Positions 34,561 through 43,365 are shown, numbered from the stretch's first letter. The stretch is DNA of 64,000 bases from Bacilli bacterium (GCA_017457045.1 JAFTIF010000002.1:1-64000), one strand, 5' to 3'. Made by a program: numbers and translations. The notes: generated by a model from the sequence alone, not told the origin.

Positions 34561-35154
34561 TGTTATAGAATGTTTGTCATAGTCGATAAAAGATTCGTTT
34601 TTAAGTTTGATTAAACTTCTAGATAAACTTGGTCTAGGTATATTTAATAATAAGGCAAGGTTTTCCTTGCTTTTTATTTTGATTGTTTTATTATTTTGTT
34701 TTTTAGATTCTTCAAATAAATAGAATAAGATTCGATCTTCGATATTCTTTTGACTATAGATTTTTATTTTTTCTTGATTGGCCATGCTTTTTTTAGATAA
34801 AAGTTTTAAATAGTTTTCCAATACATTTTTATCTTGTAATAAATCTAATAAATTGTTTTTATCTATAAAAGCGAGTGTAGTATTAGGGCTAGCGATAATG
34901 TCTCCAAGATATTGTGTGTTATTGCTAAATAACAAAAATTCTCCGAATGTATCGTTTTTATTTAAAACTGAAATTGTATATTCTTTATCTTTGTAGGTTA
35001 ATGTAGATATATGTACTTCTCCTTCTAAAACTAATGCTAAATAATTGCATTCTTCTTTTTCGTTAAATATTAATGTTTCTTTTTTATAGTTTTTAATCAT
35101 AAAATGATTAGAATAGTCTTTTGAAACATTTTTAAATAAAGGATGGTTTTTCAT
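34549..35154 (-). CDS. Crp/Fnr-family transcription regulator
   Basis: 201 aa from the ATG at 35154 (GAGGTATTTT upstream). Residues 15-115 are a cyclic-nucleotide-binding type beta-barrel (LALVLEGEVHISTL, NDTFGEFLLFSN); residues 140-201 a winged helix (KSKENLALLLNIPRPSLSRSLIKLKNESFID). Only one Cys, so it is not an Fe-S FNR sensor. Divergent from the SsuA-like/SsuC-like ABC genes with a palindrome between, suggesting it controls them and itself. Confidence 0.87.
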   Translation of the reverse strand: MKNHPLFKNVSKDYSNHFMIKNYKKETLIFNEKEECNYLALVLEGEVHISTLTYKDKEYTISVLNKNDTFGEFLLFSNNTQYLGDIIASPNTTLAFIDKNNLLDLLQDKNVLENYLKLLSKKSMANQEKIKIYSQKNIEDRILFYLFEESKKQNNKTIKIKSKENLALLLNIPRPSLSRSLIKLKNESFIDYDKHSITLKV

Positions 35155-35170
35155 AAAATACCTCATTTCT

Positions 35171-35184
35171 GTAACATTTGTTAC
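35171..35184. promoter_or_regulatory. Crp/Fnr-type palindrome
   Basis: GTAAC-ATTT-GTTAC, preceded by T and extended to TGTAACA/TGTTACG on the two sides. It lies 17 bases upstream of the regulator start and about 60 bases before the ABC lipoprotein gene; similar in plan to TGTGA-N6-TCACA sites. Confidence 0.5.
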
Positions 35185-35246
35185 GATATTAATATTATAA
35201 AATACATATAATTAAAAGGCAATAAATATATTGGAGGTATTTAATT

Positions 35247-36176
35247 ATGAAATTATTAAATAAATTATTATTAACTTTAGGACTAGTTGGAACTATCTCA
35301 GTTCTTCCATCATGTAAAAGTGTAGATACAACAGGAGTCACTATTATTTTACCAAATGGTACACCGACATTAGCATTAGGTACATTAATCAACGAAGTTG
35401 AAGAAGAAGTGGTTACAGATCCTACATTACTTCAAACTGCATTAATTACAAAACAAACAGATTTAGTAATTGCACCTTTAACTGCAGGAACAAATTTATT
35501 CTTAAAAGGAAAATCTAAATATATGGTAGAAGCTATTATTACAACAAATAATGCGTATTTAGTTTCTAGAGGAAATAATGAGTTAACACCAGAAAATTTA
35601 CAAGGTAAAAGTATTGTTGGTTTCCAAGAAACAAACACACCTGGAATTATGCTTAAATCTTATTTAGAAAAGGAAAACATCAACGCGGAAACTCAATTTG
35701 AAGCTAATGTAAATGCTTCAGTTAATGCATTTAAAACAGGATTGTGCGAATATGCAGTTGTGGCAGAACCTCAACTAACTTCTTTAGAAACTCAATATAC
35801 AGATTTAAACATTTTAAATTTAGGTGATGAATTATGTGAAGGAAAAAATGATTTTGTTCCTCAAGCAGCGATTTTTGTTAATCCAGATTCAAAAGATGAT
35901 GAAGATGTTAAGGCATTTTTAAAGAAACTAGAAAAGAATATCAATACTTTAAATACAAAACCTGAAAAGTATGCTGAAGAATTAATTAGTTCAGAAATCC
36001 CATTCTTTTCTACATATAAAGTTGAAACTTTAAAAGTTGCTTTACCAAGATGCAATTTAGCTTATAAAAAGGCAAGTGAAAATAAAGAAAGTATCGAAAA
36101 TTTCTATGATAATTGTGATAAATATGTTAATAATATGTTCCAAGGAGTAAAACCAAGTGAAGAATTCTATAACTAA
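35247..36176 (+). CDS. ABC transporter substrate-binding lipoprotein (SsuA/ThiY-like)
   Basis: 309 aa. Signal peptide with lipobox VLPSC. The body matches the NMT1/SsuA-like periplasmic-binding fold: LPNGTPTLALGTLI, QTDLVIAPLTAGTNLFLKGK, GKSIVGFQETNTPGIMLKSYL, then ANVNASVNAFKTGLCEYAVVAEP. Family substrates are sulfonates, taurine or thiamine precursors; which one applies is open. Its 3' end overlaps the permease gene by 20 bases. No ATPase gene follows. Confidence 0.82.
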   Translation: MKLLNKLLLTLGLVGTISVLPSCKSVDTTGVTIILPNGTPTLALGTLINEVEEEVVTDPTLLQTALITKQTDLVIAPLTAGTNLFLKGKSKYMVEAIITTNNAYLVSRGNNELTPENLQGKSIVGFQETNTPGIMLKSYLEKENINAETQFEANVNASVNAFKTGLCEYAVVAEPQLTSLETQYTDLNILNLGDELCEGKNDFVPQAAIFVNPDSKDDEDVKAFLKKLEKNINTLNTKPEKYAEELISSEIPFFSTYKVETLKVALPRCNLAYKKASENKESIENFYDNCDKYVNNMFQGVKPSEEFYN

Positions 36177-36930
36177 AAAAAGTGGAGTCGTTTATTTTAT
36201 TTTAGGTATATTATTTTTATTGTTTGTCTGGTTCATATCATCAAATATTATCAATAACTCTGGTGTTGTTCCTACAATTACGGAGGTTATGAATGAACTT
36301 GAAATTATCTTAGGAAATTCATCGACATATAAAATATTAGGAAATACTTTTTTAAAGATTTTAGTAGCATTAATTGTTTCATTTTTAATAGGATTATTCT
36401 TGGCAATTATTGCTTTAATATCTGAAAAAATCGAGTATTTTATTAGGCCATTTATTATATTTTTAAAATCTATTCCAATTGTGGCGATAGTTATGATTTT
36501 GATTATTATGTTTTTTAAACAAAATGTTCGTTATATCGGAACTATTGTAGCATCTAGTTTTGTTATGATTCCAATTTTATTTGAATCAATTTTAGTTGGA
36601 TTTAAATCAATTGATCCATGGGTCATTAAATCAACAAAATTAGAAAGTAAAACAAACTTTAACATTCTTATGAAAATTCATGTTCCTTTAGCTTTGCCAA
36701 ATATCTTAAGTGGTATTATTTCTTCTTTTGGTATGGGATTAAAAGTTATGGTAATGTCTGAAGTAATCATGAATCCTAATAATTCTCTTGGTCAACTGAT
36801 AGGGTTTTATTCATCAAATGGAGAAATAGGAAAAGTTGTTGCTTACTCGATATTATTATTAGTAATAGTTGTAATTATTGATTATTTATTAAAAATTTTA
36901 AATAAAAGAATCAATTTGATTGAAAATTAA
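36157..36930 (+). CDS. ABC transporter permease (SsuC-like)
   Basis: 257 aa, six membrane helices, with the coupling-loop EAA motif in ESILVGFKSIDPWVIKSTKLE and the following IHVPLALPNILSGI. Starts with GTG inside the preceding gene: AAGGAG lies eight bases upstream, which fixes this start. Partner of the lipoprotein above. The ATP-binding subunit must come from elsewhere in the genome. Confidence 0.85.
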   Translation: MKNSITKKSGVVYFILGILFLLFVWFISSNIINNSGVVPTITEVMNELEIILGNSSTYKILGNTFLKILVALIVSFLIGLFLAIIALISEKIEYFIRPFIIFLKSIPIVAIVMILIIMFFKQNVRYIGTIVASSFVMIPILFESILVGFKSIDPWVIKSTKLESKTNFNILMKIHVPLALPNILSGIISSFGMGLKVMVMSEVIMNPNNSLGQLIGFYSSNGEIGKVVAYSILLLVIVVIIDYLLKILNKRINLIEN

Positions 36931-36949
36931 CATTTATTAATATAAAATG

Positions 36950-37173
36950 TTTTTGTAAAGCGTAAGCAAGAAAAAAGAAATATGGTTTTATATAGAGAGA
37001 GTTTGTTTGGTGAAAAAACTTTAAAACATATTTGTAATGTGCCCTTGCTAGTTTTTTAGGGAAATAAAAGTATCTAAGAACGTATCTCGGCGTTAACGAG
37101 TTAAGTGTAGTAGAAATACTATAAGTAGAGTGGAACCGTGCAATTATAGCGCCTCTATATGAGGTGCTTTTTT
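36950..37173 (+). ncRNA. T-box leader (Cys) controlling cysS
   Basis: The T-box core AGAGTGGAACCGTGC (37129-37143) is followed by a terminator stem GCGCCTC/GAGGTGC (37149-37167) and T run. Stem I base is GCAAG near 36968 pairing CTTGC near 37045; a TGC triplet in AATGTGCCC just before that strand is the probable Cys specifier. Uncharged tRNA-Cys pairing with the leader should prevent termination and allow cysS expression. Confidence 0.88.
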
Positions 37174-37192
37174 ATTTGAAAGGAGAAAGATT

Positions 37193-38524
37193 ATGGAAAT
37201 TAAATTATTTAATTCTGAAAGTAATCAGTTAGAAGTATTAAAACCTTTAAAGGAAAATGAAGTTTCAATGTATGTTTGTGGACCTACTGTATATGGTTAT
37301 GTTCATATTGGGAATATGCGTCCAGTTATTACATTTGATATTTTAAGAAGATTTTTAGAATACGTTGGATATAAAGTAAGTTATACATCAAATGTAACTG
37401 ATGTTGACGATAAGATTATTAATGCTGCAATTCAAGAAGGCATTAGTGAAAAAGAAGTAGCAGAAAAATATGAAGCTAATTTCTTTGAGTGTTGTGAAAA
37501 AGTTAATGCTTTAAGACCTACTAACACTCCGCATGTTACAGATACTATGAATGAAATTATCGATTTTATTCAAGATTTAGTTAATAAAGGATATGCATAT
37601 GAAAGTGATGGAGATGTTTATTTTAGAGTAAGCAAAAATGATGAATATGGATGTATTTCTCACTTCAAGAAAGAAAATCTAAAAGTCGGTGCTAGAATCG
37701 AAGAAAATACTAAAAAAGAAGATCCATTAGATTTTGCGTTATGGAAAAAAACAGATGTAGGTATTAAATGGGATTCTCCATGGGGTAAAGGTAGACCAGG
37801 TTGGCATACAGAATGTGTTGTTATGATTAACAAGAATTATGAAGACGGAAAAATTGATATTCATGGTGGCGGCTTTGACTTAAAATTCCCTCATCACGAA
37901 AATGAAGTGGCTCAATCAGTTGCATGTCACGGGCACCATATCGCATCAATTTGGATGCATAATGGCTTCATTAATGTTGATAATGTAAAAATGTCTAAAT
38001 CATTAGGTAATTTCAAAACAGCTAACGAAGTGTTAAGTAAGCACGATGGAAATATTATTAGAATGATTATGATTTCATCTCACTATAGAGCACCAGTTAA
38101 TTTCTCCGATGAAGTAATGGAAAATGCTGCTAAAGAATTAAATAAAATCTTAAATCCTGTTAGACAAGCTCAAATCCAATTACAAATTAATAGTGTGAAA
38201 TATGATGAAGTTGATGATGAAAGAATGAATAGATTCTTATTAACTCTTGCAGATGATTTAAACACATCAAATGCAATTAGTGTTATTCATGAAACAGTCA
38301 AAGAAATTAATATTTCTTTACGTGGTAAAGATTATGTAAAATTAGCACTTGTTACAAAGACTGTGATTGAAATGCTTTCAGTTTTAGGAATTAGAGTTGA
38401 TTTAGTTTCTTTAGATGAAGAAGCATTAGATTTATTTAGAAAATGGGAAGAAGCTCGTAAGAATAAAGACTTCCAAACAGCGGATATTTATCGTAATTTA
38501 TTAATCGAAAAGGGATTATTATAG
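37193..38524 (+). CDS. cysS: Cysteinyl-tRNA synthetase
   Basis: 443 aa class I synthetase, slightly short of the usual 460-470. CGPTVYGYVHIGNMRP contains the zinc Cys and the HIGH-like HIGN; WHTECVVM and KFPHHENEVAQ supply the other zinc ligands (Cys, His, Glu); KMSKS is in NVKMSKSLGNF. It charges tRNA-Cys. Preceded by its own T-box and followed by rlmB as in Bacillus, but without the mrnC (Mini-III) gene found between them there. Confidence 0.96.
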   Translation: MEIKLFNSESNQLEVLKPLKENEVSMYVCGPTVYGYVHIGNMRPVITFDILRRFLEYVGYKVSYTSNVTDVDDKIINAAIQEGISEKEVAEKYEANFFECCEKVNALRPTNTPHVTDTMNEIIDFIQDLVNKGYAYESDGDVYFRVSKNDEYGCISHFKKENLKVGARIEENTKKEDPLDFALWKKTDVGIKWDSPWGKGRPGWHTECVVMINKNYEDGKIDIHGGGFDLKFPHHENEVAQSVACHGHHIASIWMHNGFINVDNVKMSKSLGNFKTANEVLSKHDGNIIRMIMISSHYRAPVNFSDEVMENAAKELNKILNPVRQAQIQLQINSVKYDEVDDERMNRFLLTLADDLNTSNAISVIHETVKEINISLRGKDYVKLALVTKTVIEMLSVLGIRVDLVSLDEEALDLFRKWEEARKNKDFQTADIYRNLLIEKGLL

Positions 38525-38566
38525 GAAAAAAATAGGAAAAAGACGAGACTCAAGGAGGTAGAAAAT

Positions 38567-39286
38567 ATGTCACAATATATATACGGGAAAAATGTCGTAT
38601 TGTCTCGATTAGAAAAAGGGGACGATATTGAAAAGATTTATTTGATAGAAGGCTTTAAAGATAAAAAAATTCTAGAAAGAATAAATTGCCCTAAAGAATA
38701 TGTTAAAGCAAGTCGTTTAGATAAGTTATGTGGTTGTAGCTACCACCAAGGTGTTGTTGCAAAAGTTAAAGTTGTTCCTTATACACCTTTAGAGGAAATC
38801 TTAGAACAATGTAAGGCAGTCGAGCATCCTTTACTTGTTATTTTAGATGGAGTAGAAGATCCACATAATTTAGGTGCTATTACTAGAAGTTGTGATGCTA
38901 TTGGAGCAAATGGAATTATTGTTCCTAAGCATGGATCGGCACCATTAACTTCAACTGTTGTTAAAGTTTCGACAGGTGCAATTGATTATGTTCCTATTGC
39001 ACAAGTAACAAATTTAACAAATACATTGAAGAAATTACAAGAGTTAGGGTTTTGGGTAGTAGGGGCTGAAGCTCATAACTCACAAGATTATCGTACTGTT
39101 GATTATAAATGTCCTATTGCACTTGTAATGGGTAGTGAAGGCAAAGGCATTTCTCGATTAGTACTAGAGCAATGTGATTTTAAGGTCAACCTTCCAATGG
39201 TAGGCCATGTTAATTCATTAAACGTTTCTAATGCTACAGCAATTCTTTTATATCAAATATTTAATGACAGAAATCCCGCAAAATAG
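38567..39286 (+). CDS. rlmB: 23S rRNA (guanosine-2'-O-)-methyltransferase RlmB
   Basis: 239 aa SpoU/TrmH-family enzyme. N-terminal RNA-binding domain (YIYGKNVVLSRLE; CSYHQGVVAKV) and a C-terminal knotted SAM domain with ILDGVEDPHNLGAITRSCDAIGANGI, VMGSEGKGISRL and NLPMVGHVNSLNVSNATAILLY. It methylates G2251 (E. coli numbering) of 23S rRNA. Lies in the conserved cysS-to-rpoC block. AAGGAGG eight bases before ATG. Confidence 0.93.
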   Translation: MSQYIYGKNVVLSRLEKGDDIEKIYLIEGFKDKKILERINCPKEYVKASRLDKLCGCSYHQGVVAKVKVVPYTPLEEILEQCKAVEHPLLVILDGVEDPHNLGAITRSCDAIGANGIIVPKHGSAPLTSTVVKVSTGAIDYVPIAQVTNLTNTLKKLQELGFWVVGAEAHNSQDYRTVDYKCPIALVMGSEGKGISRLVLEQCDFKVNLPMVGHVNSLNVSNATAILLYQIFNDRNPAK

Positions 39287-39303
39287 AATTGTTGGGAGAT
39301 AAA

Positions 39304-39879
39304 ATGAAACAGGAAATATTGAAACAATTTAAAGAGAAAAAAGACGAAAAATTATTTATAAAATTACAAGAAGAATATGGCGGATTAGTTATTTATTACG
39401 CTCAAAAAATTAATAATAAAACAAGTATTTATGGCGAAGAATTGGAGGACTGTATTCAACAGTGTTGGTTGTGCTTTTTAAAAGCAATCGATAAATATAA
39501 TGTTGAAAGTGGTCACGCTTTTTCTGCATTTTTGGTGAGTTGCTTAACTCATCATATGTTAAATCATTTAAGAGATTTTAAAAGAAAAAGAGGGAATGCA
39601 AGTGTATATTCAATCGATAATTATATGGTTGATGATGATTCCCTTTCTTATTTAGAAGTTTTTGAATCGGACTTGTTGTCTCCGTCTAAAACATATGAGT
39701 ATAAAGAAGTAATAGAAAAATTCATAAAGATGGATGGAGCGACAGATTTAGAAAAACAAATATTTTTACTTCATTTAAAAGGATACACATATACTGAATT
39801 ATCTAAAAAATATTCCATATCTAATAAAAAGATTGATAATATAATTCGAAAGGTAAAAAATATATTGAAGGAAAATTAA
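39304..39879 (+). CDS. Sigma-70 family factor, SigH-like by position
   Basis: 191 aa. Region 2 is seen in GEELEDCIQQCWLCFLKAIDKYN and the following HAFSAFLVSCLTHHMLNHLRDFKRKRG; region 4 is the helix-turn-helix LHLKGYTYTELSKKYSISNKKIDNIIRKVKNIL. In Bacillus the gene between rlmB and rpmG is sigH, so this is its positional counterpart. What it controls here is unknown, since no sporulation gene set is seen in the window. Start is the ATG at 39304 with GGGAGAT before it; an upstream TTG in frame overlaps rlmB's end region and is unlikely. Confidence 0.85.
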   Translation: MKQEILKQFKEKKDEKLFIKLQEEYGGLVIYYAQKINNKTSIYGEELEDCIQQCWLCFLKAIDKYNVESGHAFSAFLVSCLTHHMLNHLRDFKRKRGNASVYSIDNYMVDDDSLSYLEVFESDLLSPSKTYEYKEVIEKFIKMDGATDLEKQIFLLHLKGYTYTELSKKYSISNKKIDNIIRKVKNILKEN

Positions 39880-39952
39880 AATAATTATTCCATATTATTG
39901 ATTTTTATAGTCAAGTATGTTAAAGTTAACTAGACACGAAGGTGGTTTTTTT

Positions 39953-40102
39953 ATGCGTGAAAAAGTAATTTTAGTTTGTACTCAATGTTTATCAAGAAAC
40001 TATACTACAACTAAACAAAAGTATGGTGTAAAAGAAAGATTTGAGATTACAAAGTTTTGTAAAAAATGCAATGCACATACAGTGCATAAGGAAAGTAAAT
40101 AG
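39953..40102 (+). CDS. rpmG: 50S ribosomal protein L33 (zinc-binding type)
   Basis: 49 aa. [18 protein letters not shown] and [15 protein letters not shown] give the two CxxC pairs of the zinc-ribbon form of L33. Start is the ATG at 39953 after AAGGTGG. A longer frame upstream to an ATG at 39917 is out of keeping with the family length. Eight bases separate it from secE. Confidence 0.93.
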   Translation: MREKVILVCTQCLSRNYTTTKQKYGVKERFEITKFCKKCNAHTVHKESK

Positions 40103-40110
40103 GTGATAGT

Positions 40111-40296
40111 ATGAATAAATTTGCTAATTATTGTGTTGGAGTTGTAAAAGAAGGAAAAAGAGTTCGCTGGCCAAAAGGTAAAAACTTTTCAGAACACGTT
40201 GTAACAGTTTTATCTTATATGGTATTTTTTGCTACATGGTTAGTATTATGTGACCTTTTTGTTGCTTGGTTATTACAATTAGCTAACTTTAACTAA
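40111..40296 (+). CDS. secE: Preprotein translocase subunit SecE
   Basis: 61 aa. Short amphipathic N-terminus (CVGVVKEGKRVRWPKGKNF), then one membrane helix (VLSYMVFFATWLVLCDLFVAWLL is the spanning part, residues about 32-55). The VRWP-K pattern is the SecE signature. Essential subunit of the SecYEG channel. Position between rpmG and nusG is conserved. Confidence 0.93.
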   Translation: MNKFANYCVGVVKEGKRVRWPKGKNFSEHVVTVLSYMVFFATWLVLCDLFVAWLLQLANFN

Positions 40297-40310
40297 TGGA
40301 GGGTTAGAAC

Positions 40311-40862
40311 ATGAGTAATTATGGTGAAAAACAATGGTATGTTGTTAATACATACTCTGGTAGAGAAAACAAAGTAAAAACAAACATCGAAAGACGTATT
40401 GAAAGTATGGGAATGCAAGACTTCATTTTCCAAGTATTAGTTGCTGAAGAAGAAGTACCTGTATTAAAAGAAGGAATCCCAACAGGAAAAGTGAAAATCA
40501 AAAACACATATCCTGGATATGTATTCGTAGAAATGATTATGACAGATGAAGCTTGGTTTGTTATCCGTAATACACCAGACGTTACAGGTTTCATCGGATC
40601 AAGTGGCGGCGGTGCAAAACCTTTCCCAGTACCTAAAGAACAAATCGATAGCGTACTTAAGAAAGCTGGTATCGTTAATAAAGATATGTATGCAGACTAC
40701 TTAGTAGGAACAGAAGTAAGAGTATTACGTGGACCAATGATTGGTAGTAATGGTACAATTCAATCAGTTGATGTAGAAAAAGGTACAGTTTCAGTTACTG
40801 CTACATTCTTTGGCCGTGCAACAACAGTTGAATTAGAATTCGCTGATATTGAAAAAATCTAA
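40311..40862 (+). CDS. nusG: Transcription termination/antitermination protein NusG
   Basis: 183 aa. N-terminal NGN domain (QWYVVNTYSGRENKVKTNIERR; TYPGYVFVEMIMTDEAWFVIRNTPDVTGFIGS) and C-terminal KOW domain (GTEVRVLRGPMIGSNGTIQSVD). Binds RNA polymerase and modulates pausing. Last gene of this transcript, followed by a terminator; rplK has a separate promoter. Confidence 0.97.
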   Translation: MSNYGEKQWYVVNTYSGRENKVKTNIERRIESMGMQDFIFQVLVAEEEVPVLKEGIPTGKVKIKNTYPGYVFVEMIMTDEAWFVIRNTPDVTGFIGSSGGGAKPFPVPKEQIDSVLKKAGIVNKDMYADYLVGTEVRVLRGPMIGSNGTIQSVDVEKGTVSVTATFFGRATTVELEFADIEKI

Positions 40863-40873
40863 TTTAGAAAAGA

Positions 40874-40897
40874 AAGTTCGCTTTTGCGGACTTTTTT
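40874..40897 (+). terminator. Terminator after nusG
   Basis: Stem AAGTTCGC/GCGGACTT (one G-T pair) with loop TTTT, then T run. Confidence 0.85.
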
Positions 40898-40918
40898 AAT
40901 TTTTTAATAAAAAAATAC

Positions 40919-41034
40919 TTGCATAATTGAAACTATTAGTTTATACTATTTGATGCGTATGTATGTACGCGTTTAACTTTGCGTGGGTGGGAGAAGAAAT
41001 TCGTAAACCACGACACGGACAAAGATACTAAAAG
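40919..41034 (+). promoter_or_regulatory. rplK promoter and structured leader
   Basis: TTGCAT (40919-40924), 17 bases, TATACT (40942-40947). The leader of about 95 bases folds GCGTA/TACGC directly after the start region and then CGTGG/CCACG enclosing GGGAGAAGAAATTCG, followed by ACACGGACAAAGATAC, a layout seen before rplK in other Firmicutes. It may mediate L11/L1 autoregulation. Confidence 0.65.
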
Positions 41035-41049
41035 AAGGAGGTATGTCTC

Positions 41050-41463
41050 GTGAGTAAAAGAGTCGCAAAAGTAGTTAAACTAGAAATCTTAGGTGGACAA
41101 GCAAAACCTGGTTCAGCATTAGCATCTGCTGGTATTAACATGCCAAAGTTCTGTGCTGCATTCAACGATCAAACAAGAGATCGTATGGGCGAAGTAGTTC
41201 CTGTAATCATTACTGCTTATGAAGATAAGTCATGTGATTTCGTATTAAAAACTACACCAACAGCTATCATGTTAAAGAAAGAAGCTGGAATTAAATCAGG
41301 ATCAGGAAATCCATTAAAGAATAAAGTAGCTACAATTACTAAAGACCAAGTACGTAAAATTGCTGAATACAAAATGCCAGACTTAAACGCAAATGACGTA
41401 GAAGCAGCAATGAGAATCGTAGAAGGTACAGCTCGTAATATGGGCATTGTTGTCAAAGAATAG
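41050..41463 (+). CDS. rplK: 50S ribosomal protein L11
   Basis: 137 aa. VVKLEILGGQAKPGSALASAGINMPKFCAAFND and KTTPTAIMLKKEAGIKSGSG are the L11 N- and C-domain hallmarks; the end DLNANDVEAAMRIVEGTARNMG matches too. Slightly unusual in reading GSALASAGI where most L11 have GPALGQAGV/GI. GTG start at 41050, eight bases after AGGAGG. Sits at the GTPase-associated centre of the ribosome. Confidence 0.97.
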   Translation: MSKRVAKVVKLEILGGQAKPGSALASAGINMPKFCAAFNDQTRDRMGEVVPVIITAYEDKSCDFVLKTTPTAIMLKKEAGIKSGSGNPLKNKVATITKDQVRKIAEYKMPDLNANDVEAAMRIVEGTARNMGIVVKE

Positions 41464-41490
41464 TTAAAGTTTTATAGGAGGAATATTAAA

Positions 41491-42177
41491 ATGGCAAAAC
41501 AAGGTAAGAAATTCTTAGCTGCTGCTGCTTTAGTAGAAAAAGGTAAAACTTATACTATTACTGAAGCAATCGCATTAGCTAAAAAAGCAAGTTATGTAAA
41601 ATTTAACGAAACAGTTACTGTTTCATTCAACTTAGGTATCGATGCACGTCAAGCTGATCAACAAATCAGAGGTGCTATGGTATTACCACATGGTACAGGA
41701 AAATCAAAAACTGTATTAGCAATCACTAGAAACGAAGAAGCAGCAAGAAACGCTGGAGCAGACTTCGTTGGTGGAAAAGACATGTTAGATAAAATCAAAA
41801 CAGAAAACTGGTTTGGTTTCGATGTAATCGTTGCTACACCAGATATGATGGGTGAATTAGGTAAATTAGGTAAATTATTAGGTCCTAAAGGCTTAATGCC
41901 AAACCCAAAAACAGGTACAGTATCACCAGATATCGCTAAAGCAATCGCTGAAGTTAAAGCTGGTAAAGTTACATACCGTGCTGACAAAGAAGGTAATATG
42001 CACGTAGTAGCTGGTCAATTAAGCTTCGATGACGCAAAATTATTTGAAAACATCAAAGCAGTTTGTAACCAAGTTATCAAAGTAAAACCACAAGCATGTA
42101 AAGGTGTTTACATCAAAAACTGTGTATTATCATCAACAATGGGTCCATCAATCAAAATGAACCCAGAATCAAACTAA
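41491..42177 (+). CDS. rplA: 50S ribosomal protein L1
   Basis: 228 aa. NETVTVSFNLGIDARQADQQIRGAMVLPHGTG and LGKLLGPKGLMPNPKTGTVSPD are the L1 signatures. Part of the L1 stalk and often a translational repressor of its own operon. AGGAGG 11 bases before the ATG. Followed by the L10 leader. Confidence 0.97.
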   Translation: MAKQGKKFLAAAALVEKGKTYTITEAIALAKKASYVKFNETVTVSFNLGIDARQADQQIRGAMVLPHGTGKSKTVLAITRNEEAARNAGADFVGGKDMLDKIKTENWFGFDVIVATPDMMGELGKLGKLLGPKGLMPNPKTGTVSPDIAKAIAEVKAGKVTYRADKEGNMHVVAGQLSFDDAKLFENIKAVCNQVIKVKPQACKGVYIKNCVLSSTMGPSIKMNPESN

Positions 42178-42189
42178 TCTAGATAATGT

Positions 42190-42331
42190 TTGATATTCGC
42201 AGAGTAATCTGCTAAACTAAAATAGTAATTTCAATATACCGTAGACAGTAACGGACAAGGGTCTTAATAAAGTTACCGAGGTGTGTAAATCGTATAAATT
42301 ATGCGTTTTAACCCACCTTTGCGTGGGTTTT
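42190..42331 (+). ncRNA. L10 leader with promoter and attenuator upstream of rplJ
   Basis: A promoter-like pair TTGATA (42190-42195) and TAAACT (42213-42218, 17-base spacing) precedes the leader. CCGTAGACAGTAAC ... GTTACCGAGG (about 42239-42283) is the conserved L10-binding element. It is followed by an attenuator hairpin ACCCAC/GTGGGT (42311-42328) and T-rich tail. Free L10(L12) complex binding the leader would favour termination. Confidence 0.88.
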
Positions 42332-42393
42332 ATTCTTATATACTACACGAGTATATTGATTACTTATATAAAATTAATCAAGGAGGTGTAATG

Positions 42394-42891
42394 ATGAATA
42401 AACAAATTATTGCCGGTAAAGAAGCTGTAGTTTCTACAATTACTGAATCAATTAAAAATGCGCAATCAGTTTCTGTTGTTGAATACAGAGGTTTAACAGT
42501 TGCACAAGTTGAATCATTAAGAAAAGAATTACGTAAAGTTGGCAGTGAGATGAAAGTATTCAAAAACACTCTTGTAACTCGTGCTGTTGATTCATTAGGA
42601 TATCAAGAATTAAATGATACACTAGTTGGACCAAACGCAATCGTTTTCTCAAACGAAGATGCAGTAAGTGCACCAAAAGTATTAGCAAAATTTGCTAAGA
42701 AAAACGAAAACTTAGTTCTCAAGGGTGGAATCGTTGACGGAAGAGTAGTCAACGCAGACGAATTAAAGGTAGTTGCAACATTACCAAACAAAGAAGGTTT
42801 ATTATCAATGCTTCTTGGATGCTTAACTTCACCAGTTGTGAAGTTCGCATGTGCAGTTAAAGAAATTGCAAAAGCTCAAGAACAAGAATAA
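42394..42891 (+). CDS. rplJ: 50S ribosomal protein L10
   Basis: 165 aa, normal length. VVEYRGLTVAQVESLRKELRKVGSEMKVFKNTLVTRAV is the rRNA-binding N-terminus; the C-terminal helix (SPVVKFACAVKEIAKAQEQE) binds L7/L12 dimers. Two adjacent in-frame ATGs (42391, 42394); the second is seven bases from AGGAGG and preferred. Confidence 0.96.
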   Translation: MNKQIIAGKEAVVSTITESIKNAQSVSVVEYRGLTVAQVESLRKELRKVGSEMKVFKNTLVTRAVDSLGYQELNDTLVGPNAIVFSNEDAVSAPKVLAKFAKKNENLVLKGGIVDGRVVNADELKVVATLPNKEGLLSMLLGCLTSPVVKFACAVKEIAKAQEQE

Positions 42892-42924
42892 TCAATCAAA
42901 GCGTATTATAGGAGGAAATTTAAA

Positions 42925-43302
42925 ATGGCAAAATTAACAAATGCAGAAATTATTGCAAGCTTAAAAGAAATGACAATTTTAGAATTAAATGATTTAGTAA
43001 AAGCTATCGAAGAAGAATTTGGTGTTACAGCAGCAGCTCCAGTAGCAGCAGGCGCAGCAGCACCAGTTGAAGAAGAAGGACCAAAAGGACCAGTTAACGT
43101 TACAGTTGTATTAACAAGTGCTGGACAAACAAAAGTAGCAGTAATCAAAGCTGTTCAATCAATCACAGGCTTAAGCTTATTAGAAGCTAAAAAATTAGTT
43201 GACTCAGCACCAGCTACAATCAAAGAAAACATTCCTGAAACAGAAGCAGCTGAAATTAAAGCTAAATTAATCGATGCTGGCGCAGAAGTTGAAGTTAAAT
43301 AA
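42925..43302 (+). CDS. rplL: 50S ribosomal protein L7/L12
   Basis: 125 aa. N-terminal dimer domain ([29 protein letters not shown]), Ala/Pro-rich hinge ([14 protein letters not shown]), C-terminal factor-binding domain ([30 protein letters not shown]). Forms the stalk that recruits translation factors. Terminator follows. Confidence 0.97.
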   Translation: MAKLTNAEIIASLKEMTILELNDLVKAIEEEFGVTAAAPVAAGAAAPVEEEGPKGPVNVTVVLTSAGQTKVAVIKAVQSITGLSLLEAKKLVDSAPATIKENIPETEAAEIKAKLIDAGAEVEVK

Positions 43303-43336
43303 TTAACCCAAACTATCTACACAATTTAATGATTTA

Positions 43337-43365
43337 AACCTGCTTTACCCAAAGCAGGTTTTTGC
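43337..43365 (+). terminator. Terminator after rplL
   Basis: Perfect 10-bp stem AACCTGCTTT/AAAGCAGGTT with loop ACCC then five T. Confidence 0.9.

Noticed and set aside
41043..41057. Mini reading frame ATG-TCT-CGT-GAG-TAA overlapping the rplK GTG start.
   Set aside because: The ATG is only one base from AGGAGG, too close for initiation, while the rplK GTG has proper spacing; the sequence context is also found at rplK in other Firmicutes.
42301..42393. Upstream extension of rplJ to an ATG at 42301.
   Set aside because: It runs through the L10 leader attenuator and adds residues not found in L10; the ATG at 42394 has the proper ribosome binding site.
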